NCBI GenBank assembly: GCA_036365145.1
Contig: JAEOAD010000001.1
Location: 101,405,501 to 101,469,500, forward strand
Source of the DNA: Orientallactaga sibirica
Taxonomy: Eukaryota > Chordata > Mammalia > Rodentia > Dipodidae
Direction: 5' to 3'
DNA: 64,000 nt
A model generated the notes under the pieces. The model did no database searches and was not told where the DNA came from. It saw only the letters and a list, made by a program, of their open reading frames with translations. Below are positions 1-11,268 of this stretch, piece by piece (the first letter of the stretch is position 1; each line of letters starts with the position of its first letter). A program made the position numbers and the translations under genes.

Positions 1-1060
1 TTGGTGTTCATATATTGAGATAAATGAAGAGATGAGATAGAGTAAGATGGGGCCCTGGAACTAAGTGAGAACAGTAGTTATTTATATAGTAGCAGAAATT
101 TCTTCAAGAAACCAGAAGGCATGATCCAAGTTCTATCATGAAAGGGAAAATGCTTCTGAAGGACTTATACTCATTTCTTATATAAAATCATGATGAAGTG
201 GCACATTTTCTTGTACATATGTCTTAATATAAATGAAAGAAGCTCCTTAGCAAATAACTTTGCATTTATCGACTACAAATGGCCTACAATGGTCTGTTAA
301 AAATTACTTTTAGTATCAATTTCTATTAAATACATTAATTTTCAAAATACAAACATCAAAAAGTACCTTAATTTTCTAACTCTTCTTGGGAATCTTTTTT
401 CTCATATATTGGAATTCAAAAAAAAAAATTAAAAGGTATGCCACATTCCATTCCACTTTTGAAAAGCATGGTTAAAATAGCTAAAGTTCTAGAATTTTTA
501 GGGCTGTGATATGTTTTTAAGTGTGATTAAGCTTAAGCTGGCTATGATTTCAGTGTGCCCTTAGAACATTGTGGCTATATGACCAATTTTCTATTGAGTG
601 GACATCACATGTATACATCATGTGGACAGAATAGCTCTGAGAGTCAATGATGTTCCAAGTCATGCTTTAATGCACAATGTTATAGAGGCAAAAAAAAAAA
701 GTCTATGTATATTTCTAATACTTTGAAGTTGATTGATACTTATTTTATGGGCTATAATATAGTCCACACTGGTAAATGTACAATTGGAAATAATGTGTAC
801 ACGGTGATATATACTATTGAATCAATTGTTCTCTGTTGAGCTGTTTCATGAAGTAAGTTGAGAGTATACATGTCTCTGTATCATTCCTGATATTCTGCAT
901 ACTATTCTAAGGCTATACAGAGACACAAGAGAGACCTTTCAGCCTCAAAAAAAGGCTGAAAGTAAGGACACTAACTATCAACACTTGAGGTTGTCTTCCC
1001 CCCTACACTTGTGCACCATGGCACACACATACCTGCATTCACACAAACACACACATAGTA
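1..1060. other. AT-rich stretch without recognised gene or repeat
   Basis: No coding signal and no repeat family that I recognise. The sequence is AT-rich with short A-runs near 420 and 690. A perfect 9-bp inverted repeat (CTTTCAGCC at 936-944, GGCTGAAAG at 954-962, loop TCAAAAAAA) is the only local structure seen. Confidence 0.5.
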
Positions 1061-1064
1061 ACCT

Positions 1065-1410
1065 TCTGGCAAGAAGCAACTTAAGGAAAGAAGAGTTCCA
1101 TATTACAGCTCAATTTTACAGTCCATCATGGTGGGGAAGATATGTCAGCAGGAGCTTAAAGCAGCTGGTCACATTTAATCTGCAATGAGGAAACAGAAAG
1201 TGATAAACATGCCAACTCAGCTCACCCTCATCTTTTAATACAGTCTATGACCCCATCCAATAGAATGGTGTCATACACAGATACACTTGTTCTTCCCACT
1301 TCAATCAACCTAATATAAAACAATCCTAAATAGACATGCCAAGAAATTCATTTCCATGGTGAGTTTGAATCACATCTGAGTCGACAACCAGAAATTAACC
1401 ATCATAAACA
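1065..1410 (-). repeat. MaLR-type LTR, antisense, degraded
   Basis: Read on the + strand, the segment follows the reverse complement of rodent MaLR (ORR1/MT-like) LTRs: an 'agcaacttaaggaaagaag' start, 'cagtccatcatggtgggga', 'gcagctggtcaca' and a terminal 'attaaccatcataaac'. The same ordered words recur at 63349-63685 in this window. Ends are approximate and no target duplication was found. Confidence 0.6.
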
Positions 1411-1469
1411 TCATTTGCTTGTAACACCACATAATTTTAAAAATCTAATATTCAGAAAATAAGTTAATT

Positions 1470-1653
1470 TTTAGTTTAGATTTTTAAATGTTAAAAAGGT
1501 TTGAACAGTTACTTTCCTACAAATCTAAACAGATAACAAATGTGCATGAGAAGATACCCAACATTATTATAGCTAGAAAAATGAAAATTAAAGCTACAAT
1601 ACTATCTCATATCATACCTATTAGAGTGACAAAATAAAGAAGACTTATCTTAA
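1470..1653 (+). repeat. Old L1 ORF2-region fragment (5' part of interrupted copy)
   Basis: Words such as 'gaaaattaaagctacaatactatctcat...acctattagagtgac' follow the L1 ORF2 stretch just upstream of the C-terminal region (aaaaccacaatgagatac...cctattag in L1s generally). It stops where the MaLR at 1654 begins and resumes at 3577. Heavily mutated, no open frame. Confidence 0.6.
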
Positions 1654-2010
1654 TGAGATAGTTTGAATATATGGCCCCCAATATATTCAGTGTTTTATTA
1701 GTTTATAGTTTGCATCTGCAGCCACCTTGCTGGAGGGAATGTCATTGGGCAGATCTTAAGGTGTGATGGTGGGTTTGAGATTCCATTGTAAAGATATGCA
1801 AAGTGTGCCCAGTGGGAGTTCCTACAGTGTGCTGTGCTGTGTGGCTGGTGGGTTTTCTCTCTCTTGCCTGGTCCTGTGAAGGCAGGCCAGCTTCTCCTGA
1901 CATTATGGAACTTCCCCTGGATCTGTAAGCTTCAGTAAATAATATCCCTTCCTCAATAACTGTGCCTGGTCTGGAAGTTCATCTCAGCGAACCTGAAGCT
2001 GTCTGCTACA
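1654..2010 (+). repeat. 5' LTR of the MaLR
   Basis: TGAGATAGTTTGAATATATGG start and GTCTGCTACA end. CAGTAAATAATATCCC near 1934 corresponds to the polyadenylation-signal area of the family (AATAAATAATATCCC in the copy at 55728-56119). Equal in length to the 3' LTR. Confidence 0.85.
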
Positions 2011-3219
2011 AAAGTGGTACTGAGGAGTGTAGGGTGAGATGAACCAGACCATGTGGATGTTTGCAACCTTTGTTTTGGAGGAATGAGCATGGACTTGGTG
2101 CTTGCAACTGAAGATGCCTTCTGGAGTGGTAAGCCAAGTGTTATGGACTATTCTCATGACAGTTTGAGAATGCTAAGTGCAAACAGTATTGACCTTCGAG
2201 GCTTGACTTATGAGCTTTCTAAGGGCAAGGAAAGACTGCAGAGGACTTTGTTGGAACTGGGCTACTGGCATAAGGGATGGCTGCATTCTGCTATCCAGGC
2301 CCAGAAAGTTTGATCAAGGTTAAATTTGTAATGGACTGATGTGCTTGGCTAAAGATATCAGACTGAGAGACTTAAGATTTTAAGTTGGAAAACCTCAAGC
2401 AAGTTAAAATTGGAGGCACTGAAACTGGTTTTAGGTTACTGGAGCTGCTATTGTCAACACATTAGCAATCTTAAGGAAGGTGGAAGGAAGGTGGCCTGAC
2501 TGCTTTACATTAAAACAATGGAGAGGATGCCTGAGGAAAGACTGTTAGAAATGCAAAGTCTTTTGGAAAGAGTGTTGACTGGAGAAGGAACCTGCTTTTC
2601 AAAGCTATGATTTATTTTGTCCCTGGATTAAGAATATGGCTGTGTCCTGCACACCTGGTATTAGTTTTGGAAGCATGAAAAATGCATAGAGTGGTCATGA
2701 ATTGCACACAGTTCCAGGAGCTGCTGCTGAGATGTGGAATGAGGTAGGGCATGAGGCCCTTATAGGCTGGAAGAGCCTTTGGAAGATGGACCGTGGTTTT
2801 CATGGAGACCTGAAGATGTTTTGGATATACCAGGACTATGCAAGGGCTACCATAGAGTGCAGTGTTGACATGGGATGGAAGTTTTCCCTGGCTACTCTGC
2901 CCAGCTGGAGGGGCAGAATTGGAAAACCTGGAGACTGTTAGTCTCTGGTTATATTGAACTTGAACTGCAGAAGTTTGATGATTGCTGATTGTGGCTGAGT
3001 TTACATTGTTCTAGTCTCTCCTTATACAGTTAAAAATGTTTACTCTGTGCCTTTACATGTTAAAAGTATTTAACTTGTTTGATTTTACAGGACTCACTAT
3101 CTTAATTTGGTCATGATTGTGAGAACCTTTGAAATTGGACTGAATACAATTTACAATGTGTGATAGTTATAAATCTATTGGGGGCTCAGAGCTAAATCTA
3201 TTGGGGGTCAGTGGCAGAA
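2011..3219 (+). repeat. MaLR internal region
   Basis: Follows the 5' LTR with AAAG then TGGTACTGAGGAGTGTAGG, a tRNA-primer-binding-site-like start. The interior holds only fragments (for example an 86-codon frame at 2053-2313 and a 79-codon frame at 2702-2941). These are probably remnants of the MaLR gag-like region; I see no protease or polymerase motif. Near 3170-3210 a short word (aaatctattgggggtc) occurs twice. Confidence 0.75.
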
Positions 3220-3576
3220 TGTGGTAATTTGAATATATGGCCCCCAATATATTCAGTGTTTTATTAGTTTATAGTTTGCATCTGCAGCCTCCTTGCTAGA
3301 GGCAATGTCATTGGGCGGATCTTAAGGTGTGATGGTGGGTTTGAGATTCCATTGTAAAGATATGCAAAGTGTGCCCAGTGGGAGTTCCTACAGTGTGCTG
3401 TGCTGGTGTGGCTGGTAGTTTTTCTCTCTCTTGCCTGGTCCTGTGAGAGCAGGCCAGCTTCTCCTGACATTATGGAACTTCCCCTGCATCTGTAAGCTTC
3501 AATAATAATATCCCTTCCTCCATACCTGTGCCTGGTCTGGAAGTTCATCTCAGTGAACCTGAAGCTATCTGCTACA
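3220..3576 (+). repeat. 3' LTR of the MaLR
   Basis: TGTGGTAATTTGAATATATGG start and ATCTGCTACA end, 357 bp. Related single LTRs occur at 32449-32751 (-), 45767-46161 (-) and 55728-56119 (+), so the family is well represented here. Confidence 0.85.
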
Positions 3577-4200
3577 GGTAGGTAGGACCTAGAAGAAAGG
3601 AAACTCTGCAGCACTGCTAATAAACAGAAAATAGGGAAACCACTGTGGCCATTTCTTACACTTAGCCCATAACTAGACATTCCATTCCTGAGATGTTAAG
3701 AGAAAAGAAGTGCACATGGATTTGTATGAGCATATGTGCATGGATGCTGACCGCAGCTGCATTTGTAATAGCTAGTGACTGGAAACAGTTAAAGTATTCT
3801 TCAACAGATGAATAGATAAACAAAACAAAATATGAGCTATTAAGAAAATGTTATTCAGCCACCTAAAAAAAGAATGCGACATTCATATATGATACAACAT
3901 GGATGGCAAAATCATTATACTGAGTGAATGAAGCCACACCAAAACAATGAGATATAATTCAACTGATATAAGTTCTAAAACATTAAAAGTAATCTCTCAT
4001 GGCAGAATGCAAATCCATGGTTATCTGAGGCTGCACAGTAACAAACAAAATAAACAGAGGGATTACAAATCAGAAAGAGGAAGTGTTTGAAGTGAAAGAA
4101 ATATTCTATTTTTTTATTGCAGTGATAGTTTCACAGGTGTATATATTTGAAAAAAGACTATCAAACTAAACACTTTACATGTTTGCAGTTCATTGTATGT
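3577..4200 (+). repeat. Old L1 ORF2 3' end and 3' UTR (3' part of interrupted copy)
   Basis: Continues the fragment ending at 1653: 'aatagctagtgactggaaacagtt...ttcaacagatgaatagataaacaaaa...ttattcagcc...acaacatggatggcaaaatcattatactgagtgaatgaagcc' is the standard L1 C-terminal ORF2 order. Frames are destroyed, so this is an ancient mammalian L1. Confidence 0.75.
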
Positions 4201-4204
4201 AAAT

Positions 4205-4815
4205 ACCAACAGGTGACTAAAGGCACGAGGTATAGTATATTTGCACAAAAGAATACCATGCAAGAATAAGAGGAATGGATTAAGAATTCATGCTGGGCCT
4301 GGAGAGATGGCTGAGCAGTTAAGCCCTTGCCTGTGAAGCCTAAGGACCCCAGTTTGAGGCTCAATTCCCCAGGACCCAAGTAAACCAGATGCACAAGGGG
4401 TGTATGCATCTGGAGTTTGTTTGCAGTGGCTGGGCCCTGGCACACCCATTCTCTATCTATTTGACTCTTTCTCTCTCTGTCTTTCTGTCACTATCAAATA
4501 AATAAATAAGTTTAAAAAATAAAAATAAAAAAGATGCATGTTATGACATGAAGGAACCTCAAACATTGTGCTGAATGGAAACACCAGACACACCTGACAT
4601 CTAGGATCTAATGTGTATAAGATTTCAAGTAAAGGCAGAGCTATAAAGAATGGAAGTAGATAACTTCCCTGGAGAACGAATGTGAGCAAGAAGAGTGAAA
4701 TGGGCATTAGCAACCCTACTGGGATGATAAAAATGTTCTAACATTAATGTATGATGATGGGTGAAAAATGTGGTAAGTTTACTAAACTAATAGTTCTAAA
4801 TTATTGCCCATCCAT
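4205..4815 (+). repeat. Second old L1 3'-end fragment, interrupted by a SINE
   Basis: 'gaataccatgcaagaataagaggaatgga' before the SINE and 'cctcaaacattgtgctgaatgg' after it repeat the L1 ORF2 3'-end order, then 'gggatgataaaaatgttctaacatt' matches old L1 3' UTRs. The SINE occupies about 4294-4535. Confidence 0.65.
4294..4535 (+). repeat. DIP-like (B2-superfamily) SINE
   Basis: GGCCTGGAGAGATGGCTGAGCAGTTAAG start with a tRNA-type A box, B-box region near 4350, '...tgcacaaggggtgtatgcatctgga...' body, CT-rich tail and AAATAAATAAATAAG end. Inserted in an old L1. Confidence 0.85.
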
Positions 4816-7315
4816 TCCAGTTCTTTTTAGCTCATGGTGACCTCTCAGAATGGGTCTGCACCATAGGAAGCAAAATTTGAGAAAACTTAAGTGAGCTATA
4901 GCAGCTGGGATACGGCACTGTGCACCAGTCAATAACTCCTCGGGGAAATGCAAGGCAAATTCAATGAGATCTTCAAAATGTTACCTCGGAAGACGGCTAT
5001 TTGAACAATGTGCACATTGTGAGGCTGTGCCTATGACAATGAACTACAGGCACTTCTAAAAATTAGAGGGAGAACAAACATCTCAATGGCTCAGCATGCT
5101 AAGGTGATATCTACCAAGGGATAATATTAGTATCTTGGTGTGTTAAGAGTATAAATTCTGAGAATGAAATTCTGGCAATGAAATCAGGACAGTTGTGTTA
5201 TAACCTCCTGCTCATGTGCTATATGTCATGACAATAGGAAAAAGGGAGAAGAGGAAAATGCTTCCATTTTTAATTTGTTCTGAAAGTTTTTCTTTTATAA
5301 TGGCTATATAGTTTACCTGTAAAATGGAAGAGGAAGAAAAGAGATATGCACTTGTACACACTTTTATATAGTCCAGTGGGAAAGTTTATAGACTATCTCA
5401 TAGCATCCTAAGATTTCTGCTTCCCAGAAATCCTGCAATATTGTATCTCTGTGGAAAGCAATAGGGAATTCTTCCAGTCATGGACCTGGTGAGAGAGGGT
5501 GATTAAATTCAAACCATTGAAGTCATCCACAGCATAGCTTGCTATCCAATAACACTGGCTTTTGCATCTGTTTGCACATTAGCAAGAAGTCAACCATGAG
5601 TATTATACCTAAATAGTTTCTCTGACTGGAGTGAAAGCAGATGAAATGGTTTATCTGAACATTCCCCACCATTCCTGAGAGGAAAGTCTGACAAGGAGCC
5701 AGTCTTCAACATCGTGGGAATGATGCTTTCTGCTCACTAAAATCCCAGTGACCCCTTCACACTGACCACTACTACCACTCAAATCTAAGGAGAATTGTTT
5801 TTCTTTGCCACTGAAGAGAAACGCATCTGCAGAAAGAGTGGAGGCCCTGGTGAGTGTGCATACAATGGTAGGTGCATTGTGTGTGCTTCAAAGGAAATCC
5901 TCACTTTCACTTCTGAAAATGCAGAAAGAGGTATCAGCTGGGCTTGGGTGTGGAAAGTGCTAAAATGCTTCTTACTAGAGAGCAGAACAGCTGCAGTCCA
6001 TCATCTGTATTTTGCTTCTGTATTCCTGGGCTAAACAGTCTGAGTTTCCTTGAGGGATTTGATTCAAAGACAGATCATCCTCTTCACTTTGGCCTGAGGC
6101 TTGCAGAAAAATGGGCAAGGGATAGAATAGGGGCCAACATTTATACAAGGCTAGAACATTCAGTCAGCTGAAAAGATGAGGAAGAAGCATTGAGTAAATT
6201 AATGAATAATTAATGTTTTGATTTCTGTTATGAAAGGTAATTCATTCATCTCATGTTTGGCTTAATTATACAAATATAATCTAAGTAGAATCCTGCTGTG
6301 AAATAATAAAATGTATAAGGTGAATGCACAATTTTTGGAAATATTAATTAAATGATAGACATTTAGGGATTTAATTAGGGCTTATTATCTCACTCATTAA
6401 GTAGCTGCATTTAGTAGACAAAAGTGAGGCTGATGAATTTGTTCATTATTCTTCTTGGGTCTTGATTTGAAAGAGCCATTGGCCTCTGACTGTGGTGATA
6501 TTTGTGACACTTTTGCCATTGGTCTTTGTGTTGAAGGTACTATGGAGGGTGCTGCCGCTGGTGTGAGCAGAGGCAGCTGCAGTGTCTAGTATTGTCTACC
6601 AGCCCCTTTGTCCATCCCTTGTGACAACAGCATCTAGCGAAAAGGCTGTTGTAACAAACTCTGACATTTGAACTCCTAGTGAACTGAGCCTTCTATTCTC
6701 AGGGTATACTATCGTGATTGCTGCTTCCATTTCTCTCTTGGCTCCAGCTGTGCCTCCATTGTGGTTGACAGCAGAGCATCTACAAGGCATTGCTTCTCCT
6801 TCATTGCTATTCATACTTTAGTTGTTTTGGATAAAAATGTAATAAGATAGACAACCGTAATTTACTCTAGTGGACCATAAGCATTTCAGGAAAAAAATTG
6901 AGAAAAAAGCAAATATGATAGTTCCCTCGGGACTTTGGCTAGAAAACAACTGAAAACTAAATTGGTACCCCACTTATCATGAGAAGGAAAAACCTTTCCA
7001 TCTATCCTTCAAGAATGAGATAGTGTGTTAAGGAAACAAATTTTCTGATTCCCAGCGTTGGAGTTTATATGAAGATTAAATGTGATATCACAGTTATGCT
7101 GCTATTGGCCTTGAGTTCAATGCTAATGAGTCAGCAGTGTCTCAATGAACCCCCTGTCCAGTAAAACAAGATTATGTTGTGAGCTGTTGACAAGTCTTTT
7201 GACCACAGGCTTATGAGAACCTACCACAGGAGCAATGGTCCAACATTGGCTGGTTCAATACTTGCAGTGGCATCATAGGTTGTAACTACGGTGAGTCACG
7301 TCACTTGATTGCCTG
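4816..7315. other. 2.5 kb mostly single-copy DNA
   Basis: No gene, no recognisable repeat. Short frames up to 79 codons show no domain and no splice context, and I treat them as chance. The stretch at 6480-6800 is somewhat richer in GC and unique-looking. Confidence 0.5.
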
Positions 7316-7435
7316 TGCAGTCTCTGTATTCCCTCACTGAGATGTAATCCCCAGGGACCAGGCTGGTCTGGAACAATGCCTGTGCTACATAGTAGGCACT
7401 CAATAAGTTTTCATTTATTAATGAGTAAATCACAA
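7316..7435 (+). repeat. L2 3'-end relic
   Basis: 'ccctcactgagatgtaa...caatgcctgtgctacatagtaggcactcaataag' follows the conserved L2 3' end (gtgcctggcacatagtaggcactcaataaa). A weaker similar word lies at 7595-7650. Confidence 0.6.
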
Positions 7436-7645
7436 ACGAATGATTTTCAAAGGTAACTTTTAACCAGAAATTAGTCATGCAGAATCCCATTCCCGAGGTA
7501 ATAATTTGTATTTGCAAAGGATAAAAATGGATTCCCATCAGCGTCTGGCTTTATTAACAATACAAATGAAAGCTTCAAAACTGAGACATCACATTAACAG
7601 TAACTAGAACAATGACTGGCACACAAAAAAATCTTCATTGAATAT

Positions 7646-8380
7646 GTACCTTATTATCATTGTTATTAATTTGTATGACTTTGTATCATCTTCAGTTCCA
7701 GAATTTGAAACAATATTTTCTTGTCTAGGAGATTATCCCATAAAAGGAATAAAATACACAGTCGTCATTTGGGGTTGGTCCAAGTTGCTCCCCCTGGTGG
7801 TAGATTCTGACAACAGGAAAGCTCATATTTAAGACGAATATTTAAGTAGAACCAGGTGAAGGAGGCAAAGAAAGGAGTAAGGTGGGCTGACAGGAAAGGT
7901 TTCTTTTTATAAGTTTGTCACGTAAGGGTCAGGATACATATGGGCAGAGCACTATATTGGGGAGTAAAGTCCAGATGAGGAAACAAACACCTTTCCTCAG
8001 ATACTGCACAGAACTAGAGTGTGACCCAGAGAGGTAGGGAAAGGAGACGCAGCTGTTCTAAAGAGTGGCAGCTTTCACTATTTCTAAGCCTAACCCCACT
8101 ACTCTGCCCTTCACAGAGCTGCATTAGTTTCTCTATAGTCATTCATTTATAGGTAGCCAAACTTCAAATTGATTGGGGAGACTATGAGGTTTATTGGCTG
8201 CATCTACTCCAAAGCTTTTGAACAAGTGGGATGGGGTAAAATCTTCATCAAATTCAAATTCGTTCTGACAAGACATACTGTCTGTTCACCTACAAGTTTT
8301 CTGATGACATTCAGGGCCATTTCATAGAGTTGATTCCCAAGCCCCTTTCAATCACATTTGAGAAAAATGTGCTTGGTACT
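7646..8380. other. Single-copy stretch without recognised features
   Basis: No coding or repeat signal recognised. Base composition is ordinary. Confidence 0.45.
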
Positions 8381-8382
8381 AT

Positions 8383-8480
8383 TTAATAACAGTAATAATA
8401 ATAACAAACATTTACTGAGCACACTTCAGTTGGCAACTCCCCAAGCATTATTCCACTTACATCTCATAACTAATAAGTTA
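8383..8480 (-). repeat. MIR relic
   Basis: 'taataataataacaaacatttactgagcacacttcagt...aagcattattccacttacatctcataac' follows the MIR order (aacatttattgagcacttactatg...actttacat...ctcat). Ancient tRNA-derived SINE. Confidence 0.6.
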
Positions 8481-8481
8481 G

Positions 8482-8850
8482 TTACTTTCATGTCATTGTG
8501 ACCAAATACCTGAAATAAATAATTTTTAAAGGAGGAAAGGATTATTTTGGTTCATGTTTTCAATGGGTTTCAGGCCATCATGGTGGAGCAAACAAGCAAA
8601 GTGATTCCGTTTATGGCAGCTGGAACTTGCCGCAGCCTCTTCTCACTTCACAGCTAAGCAGCCAGCAATAAGCAGGACCAGATAAGCAGGTACAGGTTAA
8701 ACACTCAAGGGCCAATCCTAGCAATGCACCTCTACCAGCCAAGCCTGCAAATCTCTCAAAACAATGCTACCAACTGGGCCCAGGTATTTAAAAACATGAG
8801 TCCGTGGGGGACACTTAGGTTTTAAACCAAAGCGTTCCATCCTTTTCTGC
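8482..8850 (-). repeat. MaLR-type LTR, antisense
   Basis: 'aataagttagttactttcatgtcattgtgaccaaatacctgaaa' then 'aggccatcatggtggagcaa' and '...tatttaaaaacatgagtccgtgggggacact' follow the reverse complement of rodent MaLR LTRs. Boundaries are approximate. Confidence 0.6.
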
Positions 8851-8986
8851 CATAGGCTCATGGCCGACCCGTAGTAAAAAATTCAGTTAGTCCAACTTCA
8901 AGAGTCCTCCAAAGTCTTAACAGTCTCAAACGTGGTCCAAAGTCTGTACTGAGACACAAGGCAATCTCTTAAAATCTCTTAGTTTT

Positions 8987-9157
8987 TGGGGTTTTTTTGT
9001 TTGTTTGTTTGTTTTGTTTTGTTTTGCGAGGTCTCACTCTGGTCCAGGCTGACCTGGAATTCACTATGTAGTCTCAGGGTGGCCTCGAACTCTCGGCAAT
9101 CCTCCTACCTCTGCCTCCCAAGTGCTGGGATTAAAGGCATGCACCACCACACCCGGC
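8987..9157 (-). repeat. B1 SINE, antisense, with target duplication
   Basis: Poly-T/GTTT tail, then 'cctggaattcactatgtagtctcagggtggcctcgaactc' and '...agtgctgggattaaaggcatgcaccaccacacccggc' (7SL-derived B1, reverse complement). The direct repeat AATCTCTTAGTTTT at 8973-8986 and 9158-9171 flanks it. Confidence 0.9.
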
Positions 9158-9260
9158 AATCTCTTAGTTTTAAACCCTGTAAAATCAAACATCAATTACA
9201 TACTTCCAATATTCAATGACACGATAAATATTCCCACTACTAATGAGAACATTGGGAGAC

Positions 9261-9603
9261 TGTTACAGTCAGCTTCACACTGCTGAGATGAACTTCCAAA
9301 CCGGGCACAGTTTATAGGAGGAAGGAATTTTCTGAAGCTTATGGGTCAGTCAGAAAAAGCTGACTCCCTTTCAAAAGTATACACAGAGAGACACACCAGC
9401 ACCAGCACCAGAAGCAAGCACACTCCAGGAACGCCAGGCAGAGCTCAGACACTCTGCCTACCTTTAGACTGGAATTCAAATACACTTTAGGGGTGGACCC
9501 TAGGATCCGCGCACAGTGTCACTTCCTCCAGCCAGGTGGCTGGAGATCTAAACCTTTAATAAACTCCTGAATCTATTTGGGGACATCCATTCAAACTACC
9601 ACA
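9261..9603 (-). repeat. MaLR solo LTR, antisense
   Basis: Begins TGTTACAGTCAGCTTC and ends GGGGACATCCATTCAAACTACCACA-like (last 9 bases ACTACCACA), the reverse complement of the TGTGGTAGTTTGAAT LTR start. A 9480-9600 segment carries the reverse complement of the polyadenylation region (TTTAATAAACTC). Flanks GAGAC and GAGGT share only the first three bases. Confidence 0.7.
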
Positions 9604-9648
9604 GAGGTTATCAAGGAAATACCAGAGCAACATTAAATCTTGCAGCTC

Positions 9649-9855
9649 CAGGCTGGAGAGATGGCTTAGTGGTTAAGGCACTTGCTTGCAAACCTAAAGG
9701 ACTCAGGTTCTATCCCCCAGGACCCATGTAAGCCAGATGCACAAGGTGGTGCATGCATCTGGAGTTCTTTTGCAGCAGCTGAAGGCCCTGGTGCACCCAT
9801 TTTTTCTCTCTCTCTATCTCTCTGTCTCTTTCTCTCATAAAATATATATTTTTAA
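9649..9855 (+). repeat. DIP-like SINE with target duplication
   Basis: CAGGCTGGAGAGATGGCTTAG start, B box near 9708 (GGTTCTATCCC), CT-rich tail. The flanking duplication AAATCTTGCAGCTC (9635-9648) / AAATCCTGCAGCTC (9856-9869) has one mismatch. Confidence 0.9.
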
Positions 9856-9869
9856 AATCCTGCAGCTCT

Positions 9870-10347
9870 ATGTCTGGGATCCAGGGCATATGAAAACAGA
9901 GGTGAGCTCCAACGGGCTCAGGCAGCCTCACTCCTCAGGATTTGCCATCCAAAGAACACCTGGGATTTCTCTTAAACCAGCTCTACTTGGTGCGTGAGGC
10001 TCTCCTTGACAGATGATCCATGTACCTGGTATCCATGACATCCTGGAGTCTTCATGCAACTTCCCTCACCTTGATCACTTCACACACAGCTTAGTAAGGC
10101 TCCATGCAGGGAATCCAACCATGCACACACAGACATGACAACCATAACTGTGGCATTCTGCATATACCTGCAAAACCAGCACCACCTCAGTGACATCAGC
10201 TCAGTTCTGCTGCCAGCTTAAGACCTAGCCAGGTTCCCTGGGACCATGTCTGCGGTATCCTCTGAGTACCTGGATGGTTGAATATGGAGAAGTGTTTCCC
10301 TATGTGGCTTAGAAGCAAGGCACTTCCGAAGCCCTATCTTGTCAGGT
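9870..10347. other. Single-copy stretch
   Basis: No recognised gene or repeat. Slightly CA-rich; nothing with coding character. Confidence 0.45.
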
Positions 10348-10356
10348 GTTATCTTT

Positions 10357-10553
10357 AATTTTTTTTTATTATTTTCAAGCAGAGGCAAAGAGAGAGAATG
10401 GGTGCACCAGAGCCTCTAGCCACTGCAAATGAACTCCAGGTGCATGTGTCATTGTGTGCACCTAGTTTTATGTGGGTGCTGGATAATTGAACTCGGGTCA
10501 TTGGGTTTTGCAGGTTAAGCACCTTAACTGCTGAGCCACCTCTCTGGCCCAGG
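10357..10553 (-). repeat. DIP-like SINE, antisense, with target duplication
   Basis: Reverse-complement order: AT-rich tail, 'agagagagaatgggtgcaccagagcctctagccactgc', then 'cttaactgctgagccacctctctggccc'. GTTATCTTT occurs at 10348-10356 and 10554-10562. Confidence 0.9.
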
Positions 10554-10562
10554 GTTATCTTT

Positions 10563-10875
10563 TTTTAAAAACAAGTGTTTTCATAACTTTTTTATTGACT
10601 ATTTCCACACATGAACACACTGTTCTTTGATCACAATACTCCCCGCTCCCCATGCCCACTTCTATTCCACAGAACCCCTTCTTCCAACTACTGGCTCTTC
10701 TGTTTTGATGTCTTCTTTCACCCACTCCATCATTCATGGCAAAGTGTGCAGGCCTTAAGGAGGTAATAACAGCTGACATGACATCATAAGTGTGATGGTC
10801 ATTTCATGACCAGAGGATATTGTCCCAAAGCACCCCCTCCATCCTCTTGCTCTGACAAATTTTCCGTGCGTTCTT
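10563..10875 (-). repeat. L1 3'-UTR fragment, antisense (first)
   Basis: Contains 'ggcaaagtgtgcaggccttaaggaggtaataacagctgacatgacatcataagtgtgatggtcat...' and 'atattgtcccaaagcacccc', which I recall as rodent L1 3'-UTR sequence read on the opposite strand. A second L1 piece follows head-to-tail. Confidence 0.6.
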
Positions 10876-11268
10876 TTTTTGGGGGGGGGGGGTTATTGAC
10901 AACTTCTATACTTACATACAAAAAACACATGATATTTCCCTCCCCTCCCCTATTCCACTTTAGAACTCCAATCTCCATCATATCCCCTCCCTCTCTCCAT
11001 TAGTCTCTCTTTTAATTTGATGTCATCATCTTTTTCTTCTATTTTGAGGGTCTTGCGAAGGTATTGCTAGGCACTGCAAGGCCATGGATATCGAGGCCAA
11101 TTTCTGTCTGGGCAGTTGCATTGTAAGAAGTCATACCCTTCCTTTGGCTCTTCCATTCTATCCGCCTCCTCTTCTGCAATGGGCCCTGAGCCTTGGAGGG
11201 TGTGACAGAGATGTTTCAGTGCTGGGCACTCCTCCATCCCTTCTTCTCAGCACTATGTTGCCTTGCAG
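10876..11268 (-). repeat. L1 3'-UTR fragment, antisense (second), starting with a T/G run
   Basis: After TTTTTTT and 12 consecutive G, 'ttattgacaacttctatactt...catgatatttccctcccctccc...ggatatcgaggccaatttctgtctg...ccttggagggtgtgacagagatgtttcagtgctgg' aligns with 31073-31435, where the same words lead into a clear antisense L1 ORF2 end. So this is the L1 3' UTR. The G12 run replaces part of the expected poly-T. Confidence 0.8.

Larger units (their letters stand above)
1654..3576 (+). mobile_element. Complete MaLR (ERVL-MaLR) element with two LTRs
   Basis: Two direct repeats of exactly 357 bp (1654-2010 and 3220-3576) flank about 1.2 kb. By eye they differ at roughly 18 positions plus two 1-base indels, about 95% identical. 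Both begin TG and end CTGCTACA. The internal segment starts with a TGGTACTGAGGAGTG primer-binding-like motif, as in MaLR internals. It carries only short broken frames and no reverse transcriptase, normal for MaLRs, which depended on ERVL functions. It sits inside an old L1. No matching 5-bp target duplication is visible (CTTAA before, GGTAG after). Confidence 0.85.

Noticed and set aside
3264..3680. 138-codon minus-strand frame
   Set aside because: Antisense to the MaLR 3' LTR; similar frames appear in other copies of the same LTR (46091, 55839), so they reflect the repeat and not a gene.
9653..9720. tRNA-like A and B boxes in SINEs as tRNA genes
   Set aside because: The boxes belong to tRNA-derived SINEs with CT-rich tails and target duplications; there is no complete cloverleaf.
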